64,000 nucleotides of DNA from an uncultured Eubacteriales bacterium (GCA_902800625.1 CADCFG010000001.1:1-64000), one strand, 5' to 3'; shown: positions 24,678 to 34,090, counted from the stretch's first letter. Made by a program: numbers and translations. The notes: a model not told the origin generated them from the sequence alone.

Positions 24678-25943
24678 ATGCAAAAGCAGCCCTTCGTCAG
24701 CCATGAGAAGCTGAAGGAGATCACCTCCCGGTTCCCCACCCCGTTCCACCTGTATGACGAGGCGGGCATTCGCCGCACCGCGCGGGACGTTGCCGACGCC
24801 TTTTCCTGGAACAACGGCTTCAGGGAATACTTTGCCGTGAAGGCCTGCCCCAACCCCTTCATACTGAAGATCCTGAAGGAAGAGGGCTGCGGCGTGGACT
24901 GCGCCTCCATCGCGGAGCTGAAGCTGGCGGAGGCCCTGGGCTTCAGCGGCGACGAGATCATGTTCTCCTCCAACGAGACGCCCGCCGAGGAGTTTGAATA
25001 CGCCCGCAAGCTGGACGCCATCATCAACCTGGACGACATCACCCACATCGACTTCCTGGCCAAACACGGGGGCCTGCCGGAGCGGGTGTGCCTGCGCTAT
25101 AATCCCGGCGGAGAGCTGCTGATCGGCTCGGTCTACATGGGCCAGCCGGATTCCTCCAAGTTCGGCATGACCAAACAGCAGATATTTTCCGCGGTGCAGC
25201 GGCTTATGCAGCTGGGCGTAAAGCGCTTTGGCCTGCATGCGCTGCTGGCCAGCAACGCCGCTGACAACAACTACTATCCCGCCAACGCCCAGATCCTGTT
25301 CGACCTGGCCGTTGAGCTGCATCGCAAGCTGGGCGCGGAGCTGTTCATGGTGAACCTGTCCGGCGGCATCGGCATCCCCTACCTGCCGGAGCAAGTCATG
25401 CCCGACATCCACGTCATCGGCGCCTCCATCCGCGAGACCTTCGGCAAGCACATGAGCGGCGAGGGACTTGGCGGCGTGGCGCTGGCCACGGAGCTGGGCC
25501 GCTTCATGACCGGCCCCCACGGCTGTCTGGTGGCCACGGCCATCCACAAGAAGCACATCTACAAGGAGTACATCGGTCTGGACGCCTGCGCCGTGAACCT
25601 GATGCGCCCGGCGATCTACGATGCCTACCACCACATCACCGTGGCCGGCAAGGAGGATGCGCTGTGCGACCACGTGTACGACATCGTGGGCTCCCTTTGC
25701 GAGAACAACGACAAGTTTGCCGTGGATCGCGCCCTTCCGCAGATCGACGACGGCGACCTGGTGGTCATCCACGACACCGGCGCCCACGGCTATTCCATGG
25801 GCTACAACTACAACGGCAAGCTCAAGAGCGCCGAGATCCTGCTGCACCCCGATGGGACATTCGACATGATCCGTCGAGCCGAGACCGTGAAGGACTACTT
25901 CGCCACCTTCGACTTTTGCGACATCCTGAAGGGCGTCGAATAG
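24678..25943 (+). CDS. lysA: diaminopimelate decarboxylase
   Basis: LysA decarboxylates meso-diaminopimelate to lysine, the last step of that pathway. The 421-residue protein is a fold-III PLP enzyme: the PLP lysine is in EYFAVKACPNP (about residue 54), the glycine-rich phosphate loop is NLSGGIGIPY, and C-terminal catalytic motifs are CENNDKF and DTGAHGYSMGYNYNG. It belongs to the Clostridial LysA variant that begins with PTPFHLYDE. ATG follows GGAGTTG. The gene is alone on the plus strand with its own promoter and terminator. Confidence 0.92.
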   Translation: MQKQPFVSHEKLKEITSRFPTPFHLYDEAGIRRTARDVADAFSWNNGFREYFAVKACPNPFILKILKEEGCGVDCASIAELKLAEALGFSGDEIMFSSNETPAEEFEYARKLDAIINLDDITHIDFLAKHGGLPERVCLRYNPGGELLIGSVYMGQPDSSKFGMTKQQIFSAVQRLMQLGVKRFGLHALLASNAADNNYYPANAQILFDLAVELHRKLGAELFMVNLSGGIGIPYLPEQVMPDIHVIGASIRETFGKHMSGEGLGGVALATELGRFMTGPHGCLVATAIHKKHIYKEYIGLDACAVNLMRPAIYDAYHHITVAGKEDALCDHVYDIVGSLCENNDKFAVDRALPQIDDGDLVVIHDTGAHGYSMGYNYNGKLKSAEILLHPDGTFDMIRRAETVKDYFATFDFCDILKGVE

Positions 25944-25962
25944 ACCACGGTCGAACGCATAA

Positions 25963-25997
25963 CAGACCAAAGTCTTTAAAGACTTTGGTCTGCTTTT
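25963..25997. terminator. bidirectional terminator between lysA and sigF
   Basis: A perfect 30-base palindrome (two 15-base arms meeting at 25977/25978) lies between convergent genes. On the plus strand it is followed by CTTTTATG; on the minus strand by TTATGCG. Confidence 0.75.
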
Positions 25998-26727
25998 ATG
26001 CATCCGTGCCCGCCATTTCTCGCATGCGCTTCAGGATGCGGCTCTCCATGCGGGAAACCTGCACCTGGGACACGCCCATCTCCTTTGCGATCTGGGTCTG
26101 GGTGTGGGATTTGAAGTAGCGACGGACGATCAGCGCGCGCTCCTCGTCGGTGAGATCCCGCAGCAGCTTGCATAAGGTCAGCCGCTTGTCCACTTTGGCC
26201 ATGCTCTCCGTGCCCAGCACGTCCATCAGCCGAAGATCGCCGTCCCCGCCCACAGGCTCGTTCAGCGAGCGCACAGAGCGCTTGCTGTTCAGCGCCAGCA
26301 GCACGTCGCCGCTCTCCATATTCAGCGCCGACGCGATCTCCTCCACGCCGGGCTGGCGCTGATGCTCGACTTCAAAGGCCTGGATGAACGCGCTCACCTG
26401 CCTCGCCCGCTCGTGGATCGTCCGGGAGACATGGATCGGCCCGTCATCCCGCAGGTACCTTCGGATCTCGCCCATGATCACCGGCACGGCATAGGTGGAA
26501 AACTGCACCGGGTATGCCGGATCGAAGCGATCAACGGCCTTTAAAAGGCCCAGACAGCCGTATTGGAAAAGATCGTCATACTCCGCCCGCCCGGCAAAGC
26601 GCTTCACGATATACTTTACCAGCGCAAGGTTGTCCCGGATCAGCTCTTCCCGGGCCTGCGCATCGCCGTCTCTGGCGCGAATCAGCTTCTCCCGCGTGTC
26701 ATCGCTTTGGTAGGCCTGTTCGCTCAC
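25996..26727 (-). CDS. sigF: RNA polymerase sporulation sigma factor SigF
   Basis: Sigma-F is the first forespore-specific sigma factor. The 243-residue protein has region 2 (NLALVKYIVKRF, DDLFQYGCLGLLKAVDRFDP), region 3 and region 4 with the HTH TQTQIAKEMGVSQVQVSRME. Its ATG overlaps the spoIIAB stop by four bases. Activity is controlled by SpoIIAB binding and SpoIIAA release, both encoded upstream in the same operon. Confidence 0.97.
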   Translation of the reverse strand: MSEQAYQSDDTREKLIRARDGDAQAREELIRDNLALVKYIVKRFAGRAEYDDLFQYGCLGLLKAVDRFDPAYPVQFSTYAVPVIMGEIRRYLRDDGPIHVSRTIHERARQVSAFIQAFEVEHQRQPGVEEIASALNMESGDVLLALNSKRSVRSLNEPVGGDGDLRLMDVLGTESMAKVDKRLTLCKLLRDLTDEERALIVRRYFKSHTQTQIAKEMGVSQVQVSRMESRILKRMREMAGTDA

Positions 26728-27179
26728 GCCCGGCGCGGAACGGCCTCGTCCCGCGGCTCGACGCGCTTGTACAGGCGTACGGTGGTGCCCTTTCCCGGCG
26801 CGCTGCGCACGACCACCCGGTCCATGAAGCTCTCCATCACGGTAAAGCCCATGCCGCTGCGCTCTTCATCCTCACCGGTGGTGAAAAACGGCTGGCGGGC
26901 CTTTTCCACATCCTCGATGCCCCTGCCCCGGTCGCTCACGTCCACCTCGATCAGTCCGTCCGCGCTGTAGCGCGCCCAGAGCCGCACCGCGCCGCTTCCG
27001 CGGGGATAGGCGTGGACGATGGCGTTGGTCACGGCCTCTGACACGGCGGTCTTCACGTCCGCCAGCGCCTCCATCGTGGGATCCAGCGGCAGTATGAACC
27101 CGCTCACCGCCAGCCGCGCAAAGGCCTCGTTCTCCGGCAGCGCCGGGAAAACCAGCCGCATTTCGTTGACAAATTCCAT
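26724..27179 (-). CDS. spoIIAB: anti-sigma-F factor and protein kinase SpoIIAB
   Basis: SpoIIAB binds sigma-F and phosphorylates SpoIIAA. The 151-residue protein is a GHKL-type kinase with the N-box EAVTNAIVHAY, G1 motif DRGRGIEDVE and G2 region ERSGMGFTVMESFMD. GAGG precedes the ATG. It sits between spoIIAA and sigF with a four-base overlap to sigF, the universal order in endospore formers. Confidence 0.96.
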   Translation of the reverse strand: MEFVNEMRLVFPALPENEAFARLAVSGFILPLDPTMEALADVKTAVSEAVTNAIVHAYPRGSGAVRLWARYSADGLIEVDVSDRGRGIEDVEKARQPFFTTGEDEERSGMGFTVMESFMDRVVVRSAPGKGTTVRLYKRVEPRDEAVPRRA

Positions 27180-27191
27180 GATGCACCCTCC

Positions 27192-27497
27192 TCAGGCCCT
27201 GCGCTCCACCAGCTGGTAGAGCCCCGCCATGTCAAATAGCTTGTCGATGCGCCGGTTCGCCGCGATCACCGCCACGCTGCCGCCCAGTCGGACCATTTTC
27301 TTGTAGCGGCCGATGATCAGCCCGATGCCGCTGGAGTCCATGAACGTCAGCCCGCTGAGATCCAGCAGCAGCTTCTTCGCACGGGTTTCATCGATCAATC
27401 TGTCCAGCTCCCGGCGCAGCCCCTCCGCGGCACTGTGATCCAGCTCCCCGGTCAGGCGCACCATCAGGCCGCTTTTCTTCACTTCATAAGAAAGCAT
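27192..27497 (-). CDS. spoIIAA: anti-sigma-F factor antagonist SpoIIAA
   Basis: SpoIIAA is a STAS-domain protein that, when unphosphorylated, pulls SpoIIAB off sigma-F. The 101-residue product keeps the phosphorylation site sequence TFMDSSGIGLIIGRYK (Ser55/Ser56). ATG 27497 lies seven bases after AGGAGG; the reading frame is open further upstream but that region contains the promoter. First gene of the spoIIA operon. Confidence 0.96.
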   Translation of the reverse strand: MLSYEVKKSGLMVRLTGELDHSAAEGLRRELDRLIDETRAKKLLLDLSGLTFMDSSGIGLIIGRYKKMVRLGGSVAVIAANRRIDKLFDMAGLYQLVERRA

Positions 27498-27529
27498 GGA
27501 ACCCTCCTGTCTCCGGTTGAGACAATAAG

Positions 27530-27557
27530 ATTCCATGCTCCGCGGGTCGAATCCTCT
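27530..27557 (-). promoter_or_regulatory. sigma-H promoter of the spoIIA operon
   Basis: On the minus strand AGAGGATTC (27549-27557), 12 bases, ATGGAAT (27530-27536). This matches the sigma-H consensus (RnAGGAWWW, 11-12 bases, RnnGAAT), and Bacillus spoIIA is sigma-H dependent. The first bases of the -35 element are the last bases of the upstream gene's TAG stop. Confidence 0.8.
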
Positions 27558-29121
27558 ATCGAACAAGGTCTGACTGTGCCGATTCGCGTCTTTCGCTCGA
27601 CAGGTGCGCGTCAATGATTGCCGTCGCCTCCGCGCCTTCCAGAGATTCCCGTTCCATCAGCGCCCCTGCCAGCGCCTGAAGAGCCTCCCTTTCGCTGTCG
27701 ATCAGCCGCAGTGTCTCCTCGTACAGCCTGTCCAGCAGCGCCCTGCTGCGCTCCGCCGCGCCGCTCACGCCGCCACAGGCCCGATTCAGCGCCTTCAGTG
27801 ACACCGCCGGCTCCCCGACCATGCCCAGGTCCGCGACCATGGAGACGGCCATCTCCGTGGCCCGGGCGATATCGCTGGACGCCCCGGCGGTCAGTTCCTC
27901 CTCGCCGAAGGCCAGCTGCTCCGCCGCGCGACCTGCCAACAGCACGCAGATCTGGTGCTCCATGTTCTTCTTGCTCACCATCACCCGCTCTGCCGGCACG
28001 CACAGGTTGTAGCCCGCCGCACCGTGGCCTGCGGGCAGGATGCTCACCCGCGCCAGACGGTTTTCCGGGGCCAGCACGCAGCTGACAAGGGCATGCCCCG
28101 CCTCGTGCACGGCGATGATCCGCCGCTCCTGCTCGGTGGCCGCGATGGCGCGGTCCGCTCCGGCGACGGTCTTGTAGAACGCTGCCTGTATGTCAGACTG
28201 TTCGATGTTATCGCCGTTTCGCGCCGCCGCCAGCAGCGCCGCCTCGTTTAACAGGCTCTCCAGAGACGCGCCGGAGAAGCTGACCGTCTGCTCCGCCAGC
28301 GCCTCCAGGCTTACGTCGTGGGCCATGGGCTTCCCCTGGCTGTGCAGCCGGAGGATGTTCAAACGCTCGGCCCGCCCGGGCAAACCCACCTCGATCTGCC
28401 GGTCGAACCGCCCGGGCCGCAGCAGCGCCGGGTCCAGCGCGTCGATGCGGTTCGTGGCGGCGATGACGATTACGCCGTCGCCGGTGTGGAAGCCGGACAT
28501 CTCGCTTAAAAGCGCGTTCAGCGTCTGGTCGCGCTCGTCGGAGGCGTTTTCGTCCCGGCGCTTGCCCAGTGCGTCGATCTCGTCGATGAAAATCACGCAT
28601 TTGCCCGCCTTCCTGGCCTTTTTGAACAGTTCCCGGACGCGGCCCGCGCCGACGCCCACATACTTTTCCACAAAATCCGAGCCGGACAGGGCGAAGAAGG
28701 GCACCTGCGCCTCCCCTGCCAGCGCACGTGCCAGCAGCGTCTTGCCCGTGCCCGGCGGGCCGTAGAGCAGTACGCCCCTGGGCATCCGCGCGCCATATCG
28801 GGCGTACTTTTCAGGCTCGCGCAGATAGTCCCGCAGTTCCACGAGGCTGCCCAGCGCCTCCGCGTTGGCGGCGACATGGGAGAAGTCGCACTGTACACGC
28901 GCCCTGTCGCTGACCGCGCCCCTGGCGATGCCCACGGCCTCTGCGCCTCTCGCCGGTCGAATCGCCACGCTGGCCACGAACCCGGCCAGGGAAGCGAGTA
29001 TCAGGGCCTGCGAAAACGTCGAGCGCGCGGCGCTTCCGCTCTCAAGCGTGAATGAGAGCAGCATGCCGCCCACCGCCGCTGCCAGCGTCAGTGATGCGAG
29101 TACTGCCTGCCATCGCTTCAT
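27556..29121 (-). CDS. FtsH-like membrane AAA+ zinc protease
   Basis: The 521-residue protein has two N-terminal membrane spans (about 8-26 and 38-55), a AAA+ domain with Walker A GPPGTGKT (121-128), Walker B VIFIDEID (176-183) and SRH around ATNRIDALDPALLRPGRFD, and an M41 peptidase domain with HEAGH (339-343). It is shorter than housekeeping FtsH (about 600-650), with a reduced periplasmic loop and short C-terminus, so it is likely a paralogue. Placement directly upstream of spoIIA suggests, but does not prove, a sporulation role. Start follows GAGGTGATTCC. Confidence 0.88.
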   Translation of the reverse strand: MKRWQAVLASLTLAAAVGGMLLSFTLESGSAARSTFSQALILASLAGFVASVAIRPARGAEAVGIARGAVSDRARVQCDFSHVAANAEALGSLVELRDYLREPEKYARYGARMPRGVLLYGPPGTGKTLLARALAGEAQVPFFALSGSDFVEKYVGVGAGRVRELFKKARKAGKCVIFIDEIDALGKRRDENASDERDQTLNALLSEMSGFHTGDGVIVIAATNRIDALDPALLRPGRFDRQIEVGLPGRAERLNILRLHSQGKPMAHDVSLEALAEQTVSFSGASLESLLNEAALLAAARNGDNIEQSDIQAAFYKTVAGADRAIAATEQERRIIAVHEAGHALVSCVLAPENRLARVSILPAGHGAAGYNLCVPAERVMVSKKNMEHQICVLLAGRAAEQLAFGEEELTAGASSDIARATEMAVSMVADLGMVGEPAVSLKALNRACGGVSGAAERSRALLDRLYEETLRLIDSEREALQALAGALMERESLEGAEATAIIDAHLSSERRESAQSDLVR

Positions 29122-29149
29122 GGAATCACCTCGCTATGATTGTACAAGT

Positions 29150-29178
29150 ATTGTACGCGAAGCGCACATAAATGTCCA
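29150..29178 (-). promoter_or_regulatory. promoter of the FtsH-like gene
   Basis: On the minus strand TGGACA (29173-29178), 17 bases, TACAAT (29150-29155), 29 bases before the start codon. Confidence 0.55.
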
Positions 29179-29198
29179 CGCACAACTTCTGGCAGCGG

Positions 29199-29227
29199 TG
29201 ACTAATTCCGGCGCTGATGGGAATACT
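29199..29227 (+). promoter_or_regulatory. possible sigma-F-type promoter of the penicillin-binding protein gene
   Basis: GGGAATACT (29219-29227) fits the sigma-F -10 pattern GGnRAnAHT, and TGACTA (29199-29204) lies 14 bases upstream as a weaker -35 element. No sigma-A promoter is visible here. Confidence 0.4.
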
Positions 29228-29258
29228 TTGTACGAATGATATGAAACGGGATGATTGC

Positions 29259-31640
29259 ATGAAGAAGAAAGTGCTTGCGGGGATCGGAATAGCGCTGCTG
29301 GTGGCGCTGGCGGCGTTCATCTGGCGGCTGGACCTGCCCCACTGGCAGAAACTGGATCTGTCGAAGATCACCGATATGCCCGGCACCACCACGGTCTTCG
29401 CGGCTAACGGCGAGGCCGTCGGTGCGCTGCACGGCGGCGAGAACCGCGTCTGGGTGCCGCTTTCAGAGATCCCAACGGATGTACAGAACGCCTTTATCGC
29501 CGCGGAGGACCTGCGCTTCTATCGCCACAACGGTGTGGACGTCTACCGGCTGTTCGGCGCGCTGTGGCAGGACATCCGAACCTTTAGCTATGCCCAGGGC
29601 GCTTCCACCATCACCCAGCAGCTGATCAAGCTGACCCACCTGACCCAGACCAAGACCCTGTCCCGCAAGGCCCAGGAGATCGCGCTGGCGCTGCAGCTGG
29701 AGCGGAAGATGGATAAGAGCAGGATCCTGGAGGCCTACCTGAACGCGGTGTACTTCGGCCACGGGGCCTACGGAGTGGAGGCCGCCGCCAACGTCTATTT
29801 CGGTAAGCACGCTTCCGAGCTGACCCTGGCGGAAGGCGCGCTGCTGGCGGGGGTCATCAAGTCCCCCAGCAACTACGCGCCTCACCTGCACCCGGAGAAA
29901 GCGATGGCGAGGCGCAACGCCATCCTGGACACGATGTATGAAAACGGCTTCATCACAGAAAAGCAGCTCACGCAGGCGCGCGAGGAGGCTTTGAATCTCG
30001 CGATGAGCGATGACGACACCCGCTTCGCCTGGTACATGGACGCGGTGCTCGCGGAAGCGACGGAGGCGCTGGGGATTACCGCCGACGAGGTGATCTCCGG
30101 CGGCTATCGCGTGTACACGGGTCTGGATGCCGCCATGCAGGGCGCGGCGGAAGCGCTGTTTGCGGACGATGGCAACTTCCCCGCCGGCGCTGACGACGGC
30201 ACGCAGGTGCAGGCCGCGCTGGTGGCGCTGGACACCGGCAGCGGCGAGATCAGCGCCGTGGTCGGCGGCAGGAGCTACGACGTGCGCCGGGGCCTGAACC
30301 GGGCCACACAGATGCTTCGGCAGCCGGGCTCCGCCTTCAAGCCGGTGTCCACCTATGCCGCCGCCGTGGACGCCTTCGGCTATGTGCCCTCCTCTATTGT
30401 GGACGACACGCCCCGAACGTTCTCAGGCGGCTATACTCCCGGCAACGCAGGCGGGGCCAGCTACGGCAGGGTGACGCTGCGGCAGGCCCTGTCCCGGTCG
30501 CTGAACATCGCCACGGTGTCCCTGGCGGAGGAGATCGGCACGCCCGCCCTGCGCAACTATGCCCAGCGCTTCGGCCTGCCGCTGGCTCCGGAGGACGCGA
30601 ACCTGTCCCTGGCGCTGGGCAGCCTCACCTACGGCGTCTCCCCGGCCCAGCTGGGCGCGGCCTATTGCGCGCTGGCCAACGGCGGCGAGCGGGTTTCAGG
30701 CCATACCATCCGCTCCATCGAGGACAATGAAGGCCGCCTGGTGTATGAAGCGGAAGCGGAAGGCAACCGTGCCGTCAGCCCCGAGACCGCCTATATGCTC
30801 ACGGACATGCTCAAGACCGCCGCCAGCAGCGGCAGCGCCAGGGCGCTCTCGGCAAGCGGGGTTCCCGTAGCCGGAAAGACCGGCACCGTGGCCGAGAATG
30901 GCGGTGGCACAAGGGACATCTGGACCGTGGCCTATACGCCGGATGTCGCCGTATCGGTCTGGATGGGCTACGACAGCCCGGACGCTGACCATCGCCTATC
31001 CTCCGACCAGGGCGGCAGCGGCTATCCGGCGCGGCTGTGCGCGGCGTTCCTTAAGGACGTATCATCAGAATTGGACGGTACAGACTTTGCGCGGCCTGCA
31101 GGCGTGCGCACAGCGCTTCTGGACGCGCTGGCGCTGGAGAACGACCAGCAGGCCCTGCTCAGCACGGAAAAGACCCCGGCGGAGTACACCGTCCGGGAGC
31201 TGTTCCGGGCGGGAGCCTTGCCAACGGCGTTCTCCGAGAACTGGGTGTCTCCGAAGCCCGTTCCGGATTTCCGGCTGCTGACCGACTCCGGCGAAATGCC
31301 CGTGCTGGCCTTCACCGTCCAGGAGAGTACCGCCGAATACGCGATCCTGCGCACCGTGAACGGCGAAAGCGCGGAGCTTGCGGCGCTCTCCGGCGCGCCA
31401 GGCGAGGAGATCCGCTTTGCCGACGATACACTGGATCTGAGTCAGCGTGCGGAATTCACCCTCCTGCCCCGCAACGCGCTGTTGTACGCCCAGGACAATC
31501 TGCTGAGCGGCCCGGTTGCTGGCCCGGTGAGCTACGTCCCGGGCGGGCTTTTGAACCAAATAATGGGCGTCGGCGCAGCCGAAGCCACACCGACGCCCAC
31601 CGAGATCGAATACGATCCGGATCAGTCGCTGTTTACCTGA
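29259..31640 (+). CDS. class A penicillin-binding protein (glycosyltransferase and transpeptidase)
   Basis: The 793-residue bifunctional peptidoglycan synthase has an N-terminal membrane anchor (residues 5-22), a GT51 domain with the catalytic AAEDLRFYRHNG and EAYLNAVYFG motifs, and a transpeptidase domain with active-site Ser in SAFK (about 358), SLN (about 414) and KTGT (about 540). The C-terminus is a Pro/Thr-rich tail. ATG 29259 is chosen because it starts a clean signal-anchor (MKKKVLAG). The upstream promoter resembles sigma-F sites, as for Bacillus pbpG, so a forespore role is possible. Its 3' end overlaps convergent clpC by 19 bases. Confidence 0.93.
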   Translation: MKKKVLAGIGIALLVALAAFIWRLDLPHWQKLDLSKITDMPGTTTVFAANGEAVGALHGGENRVWVPLSEIPTDVQNAFIAAEDLRFYRHNGVDVYRLFGALWQDIRTFSYAQGASTITQQLIKLTHLTQTKTLSRKAQEIALALQLERKMDKSRILEAYLNAVYFGHGAYGVEAAANVYFGKHASELTLAEGALLAGVIKSPSNYAPHLHPEKAMARRNAILDTMYENGFITEKQLTQAREEALNLAMSDDDTRFAWYMDAVLAEATEALGITADEVISGGYRVYTGLDAAMQGAAEALFADDGNFPAGADDGTQVQAALVALDTGSGEISAVVGGRSYDVRRGLNRATQMLRQPGSAFKPVSTYAAAVDAFGYVPSSIVDDTPRTFSGGYTPGNAGGASYGRVTLRQALSRSLNIATVSLAEEIGTPALRNYAQRFGLPLAPEDANLSLALGSLTYGVSPAQLGAAYCALANGGERVSGHTIRSIEDNEGRLVYEAEAEGNRAVSPETAYMLTDMLKTAASSGSARALSASGVPVAGKTGTVAENGGGTRDIWTVAYTPDVAVSVWMGYDSPDADHRLSSDQGGSGYPARLCAAFLKDVSSELDGTDFARPAGVRTALLDALALENDQQALLSTEKTPAEYTVRELFRAGALPTAFSENWVSPKPVPDFRLLTDSGEMPVLAFTVQESTAEYAILRTVNGESAELAALSGAPGEEIRFADDTLDLSQRAEFTLLPRNALLYAQDNLLSGPVAGPVSYVPGGLLNQIMGVGAAEATPTPTEIEYDPDQSLFT

Positions 31641-34090
31641 CCGGCCAGCGCCAGCTCCCGGTCGTCGTTCTCCAGCGGCGTGAACGCCAGCTTGTCGCCC
31701 TCCCGGGTTACGCGCACATGGTCGCCCAGGCGAATCTTGCCCAGCAGGATCTCCTCGCTCAGGGCGTCCTCCACCATGCGCTGGATGGCCCTGCGCAGGG
31801 GGCGCGCGCCGTACTGGATGTCGGTGCCGGAGCTGCTGATGAGCCCCAGCGCGGATTCGTCCACGTCCAGCATGATGCCCCGCTCGGACAGTCTGTCGCA
31901 CACCTGCTTCAGCAGCAGCCGGGCGATTTCATCGATCTCCGCCTGCTCCAGCGCGTGGAATACGATGATCTCATCCACGCGGTTCAGGAACTCGGGCCTA
32001 AAGATGTTCTTCACCTCGCCCATGATGTTTTCCTTCATGGACTCATAGGTCTTTTCGCCGTTCTCCGTGCCGCCGAAGCCCATGCTGCGCTGCTTGCGAA
32101 GGGTGTGCGCGCCGGCGTTGCTGGTCATGACGATCACGGTATTCTTAAAGTCCACCACGCGCCCCTGGCCATCGGTCAGCCGACCGTCCTCCAGGATCTG
32201 CAGCAGGATATTGAACACGTCCGGGTGCGCCTTTTCCACCTCGTCCAGCAGGATCACGGAATAGGGCTTGCGGCGCACCTTCTCGGTCAGCTGGCCGCCC
32301 TCGTCGTAGCCCACGTAACCGGGCGGAGAGCCGATCATCCGGGACACGGAGTGCTTCTCCATGTACTCGGACATATCCACGCGGATCATGCTGTCCTCGT
32401 CGCCGAACAGCGCCTCTGCAAGCGCCTTGCATAGCTCCGTCTTGCCCACGCCGGTGGGGCCCAGGAAGATGAAGGAGCCGATGGGCCGATTGGGATCCTT
32501 CAGGCCCGCCCGCGCCCTGCGGATGGCACGAGCGACGGATTTCACGGCCTCTTCCTGGCCGATGACGCGCTCGTGCAGGATCGACTCCAGATTGATCAAC
32601 CGGCTGGACTCGTCCTCGGTGATGCGGGATACGGGGATGCCCGTCCACGCGCCGACGATCTGGGCCACTTCCTCCTCGCCCACGATCTCCACCTTGCTGT
32701 TGCGGCTGTGCTCCCACTCACTCCTGCGGCGGGACATCTCGTTCTGCAGTTCCTTCTTCCGGTCGCGCAGGTGGGCGGCCTTCTCGAAGTCTTCGTGGGC
32801 CACAGCTTCCTCGGTCTCCTTGTTCAGCGCGTCCAGCTTCGCCTGCTGGGCCTTCATGTCCGGCGGCGCGGTGAAGGCTTTGATGCGCACACGGGAGGCG
32901 GCCTCGTCAATCAGGTCGATGGCCTTGTCCGGAAGACACCGGTCAGAGATATAACGATCGGACAGGTACACCGCCGCAGTGATGGCCTCGTCGGTGATGC
33001 GCACGCGGTGGTGCGCCTCGTAGCGGTCCCGCAGGCCCTTCAGGATCTCAACGGATTCCTCGCGGGTCGGCTCGCCCACGTTCACCGGCTGGAACCGGCG
33101 CTCCAGCGCAGCGTCCTTCTCGATGTGCTTGTGATACTCGTTCAGCGTGGTGGCGCCGATGCACTGCATCTCGCCCCGCGCCAGGGCAGGCTTCAGGATA
33201 TTGGCGGCGTCGATGGCCCCCTCCGAGGCTCCCGCCCCGCAGATGGTATGCAGCTCGTCGATGAAGAGTATGACGTTGCCCGCCTTCTTGATCTCGCCCA
33301 TGGCGTTCTTCAGGCGCTCCTCGAACTCGCCGCGGTATTTGGCTCCCGCCAGCATGCTGGCCAGGTCCAGCGACACTACGCGCTTGCCCCGCAAAATCTC
33401 CGGGATGTTGCCCTCGACGATCAGCTGGGACAGCCCCTCCACAATCGCGGATTTGCCCACGCCCGGCTCGCCGATCAGCACGGGGTTGTTCTTCCTGCGG
33501 CGGGAAAGGATCTGCACGATGCGTTCGATCTCGCTTGCGCGGCCCACTACAGGGTCCAGCTCGCCGCCCTTGGCCAGGGCCGTCAGGTCGTGGGAAAACT
33601 GGTTCAGCGTGGGCGTGTCGGCGCCCTGGCTGTCCTGAGGCGCGGTCTCTTCGTCCGTGCCGGTGAGGATGTGCAGCAGCTCGTCCCGGGCCTTGGACAG
33701 ATCCAGGCCCATCTTGATCAGCACATGGGCAGCCACGCCCTCCCGCTCGCGCATCAGCGCCAGCAGGATGTGCTCGGTGGACACATAATTCTGCTTGAGC
33801 TCCCGGGCTTCGCGGGTGCTCTGCTCCAGCACCTTCTTGGTGCGGGGCGTCAGCGTCATCTGCTTGCCCTCGACGCTTTCATCGCCCATGCCGAGGATCT
33901 GTATGATCTCGTTGCGCGCGGATTCCAGCGTGATGCCCTTCAACACGGGCACAGCTCCGCCGGGCTCGGTCAGCACGCCCAGCAGCAGATGCTCCGTGCC
34001 CACGTAAGTCCGGCCCAGTCTCGCGGCCTCCTGTTGAGCGGCCAGCAGTGCCCGCTGCCCCCGCTCTGTGAATTTCGCCATATATGCCAT
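31622..34090 (-). CDS. clpC: ATP-dependent Clp protease ATP-binding subunit ClpC
   Basis: ClpC unfolds proteins, including those marked by arginine phosphorylation, for ClpP. The 822-residue protein has two N-terminal Clp_N repeats, AAA domain 1 (GEPGVGKS, about 206), a coiled M-domain with a UVR-like motif (EDFEKAAHLRDRKKEL), and AAA domain 2 (GPTGVGKTE). Last gene of ctsR-mcsA-mcsB-clpC. No terminator fits before the convergent penicillin-binding protein gene, with which it overlaps. Confidence 0.97.
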   Translation of the reverse strand: MAYMAKFTERGQRALLAAQQEAARLGRTYVGTEHLLLGVLTEPGGAVPVLKGITLESARNEIIQILGMGDESVEGKQMTLTPRTKKVLEQSTREARELKQNYVSTEHILLALMREREGVAAHVLIKMGLDLSKARDELLHILTGTDEETAPQDSQGADTPTLNQFSHDLTALAKGGELDPVVGRASEIERIVQILSRRRKNNPVLIGEPGVGKSAIVEGLSQLIVEGNIPEILRGKRVVSLDLASMLAGAKYRGEFEERLKNAMGEIKKAGNVILFIDELHTICGAGASEGAIDAANILKPALARGEMQCIGATTLNEYHKHIEKDAALERRFQPVNVGEPTREESVEILKGLRDRYEAHHRVRITDEAITAAVYLSDRYISDRCLPDKAIDLIDEAASRVRIKAFTAPPDMKAQQAKLDALNKETEEAVAHEDFEKAAHLRDRKKELQNEMSRRRSEWEHSRNSKVEIVGEEEVAQIVGAWTGIPVSRITEDESSRLINLESILHERVIGQEEAVKSVARAIRRARAGLKDPNRPIGSFIFLGPTGVGKTELCKALAEALFGDEDSMIRVDMSEYMEKHSVSRMIGSPPGYVGYDEGGQLTEKVRRKPYSVILLDEVEKAHPDVFNILLQILEDGRLTDGQGRVVDFKNTVIVMTSNAGAHTLRKQRSMGFGGTENGEKTYESMKENIMGEVKNIFRPEFLNRVDEIIVFHALEQAEIDEIARLLLKQVCDRLSERGIMLDVDESALGLISSSGTDIQYGARPLRRAIQRMVEDALSEEILLGKIRLGDHVRVTREGDKLAFTPLENDDRELALAGQVNSD

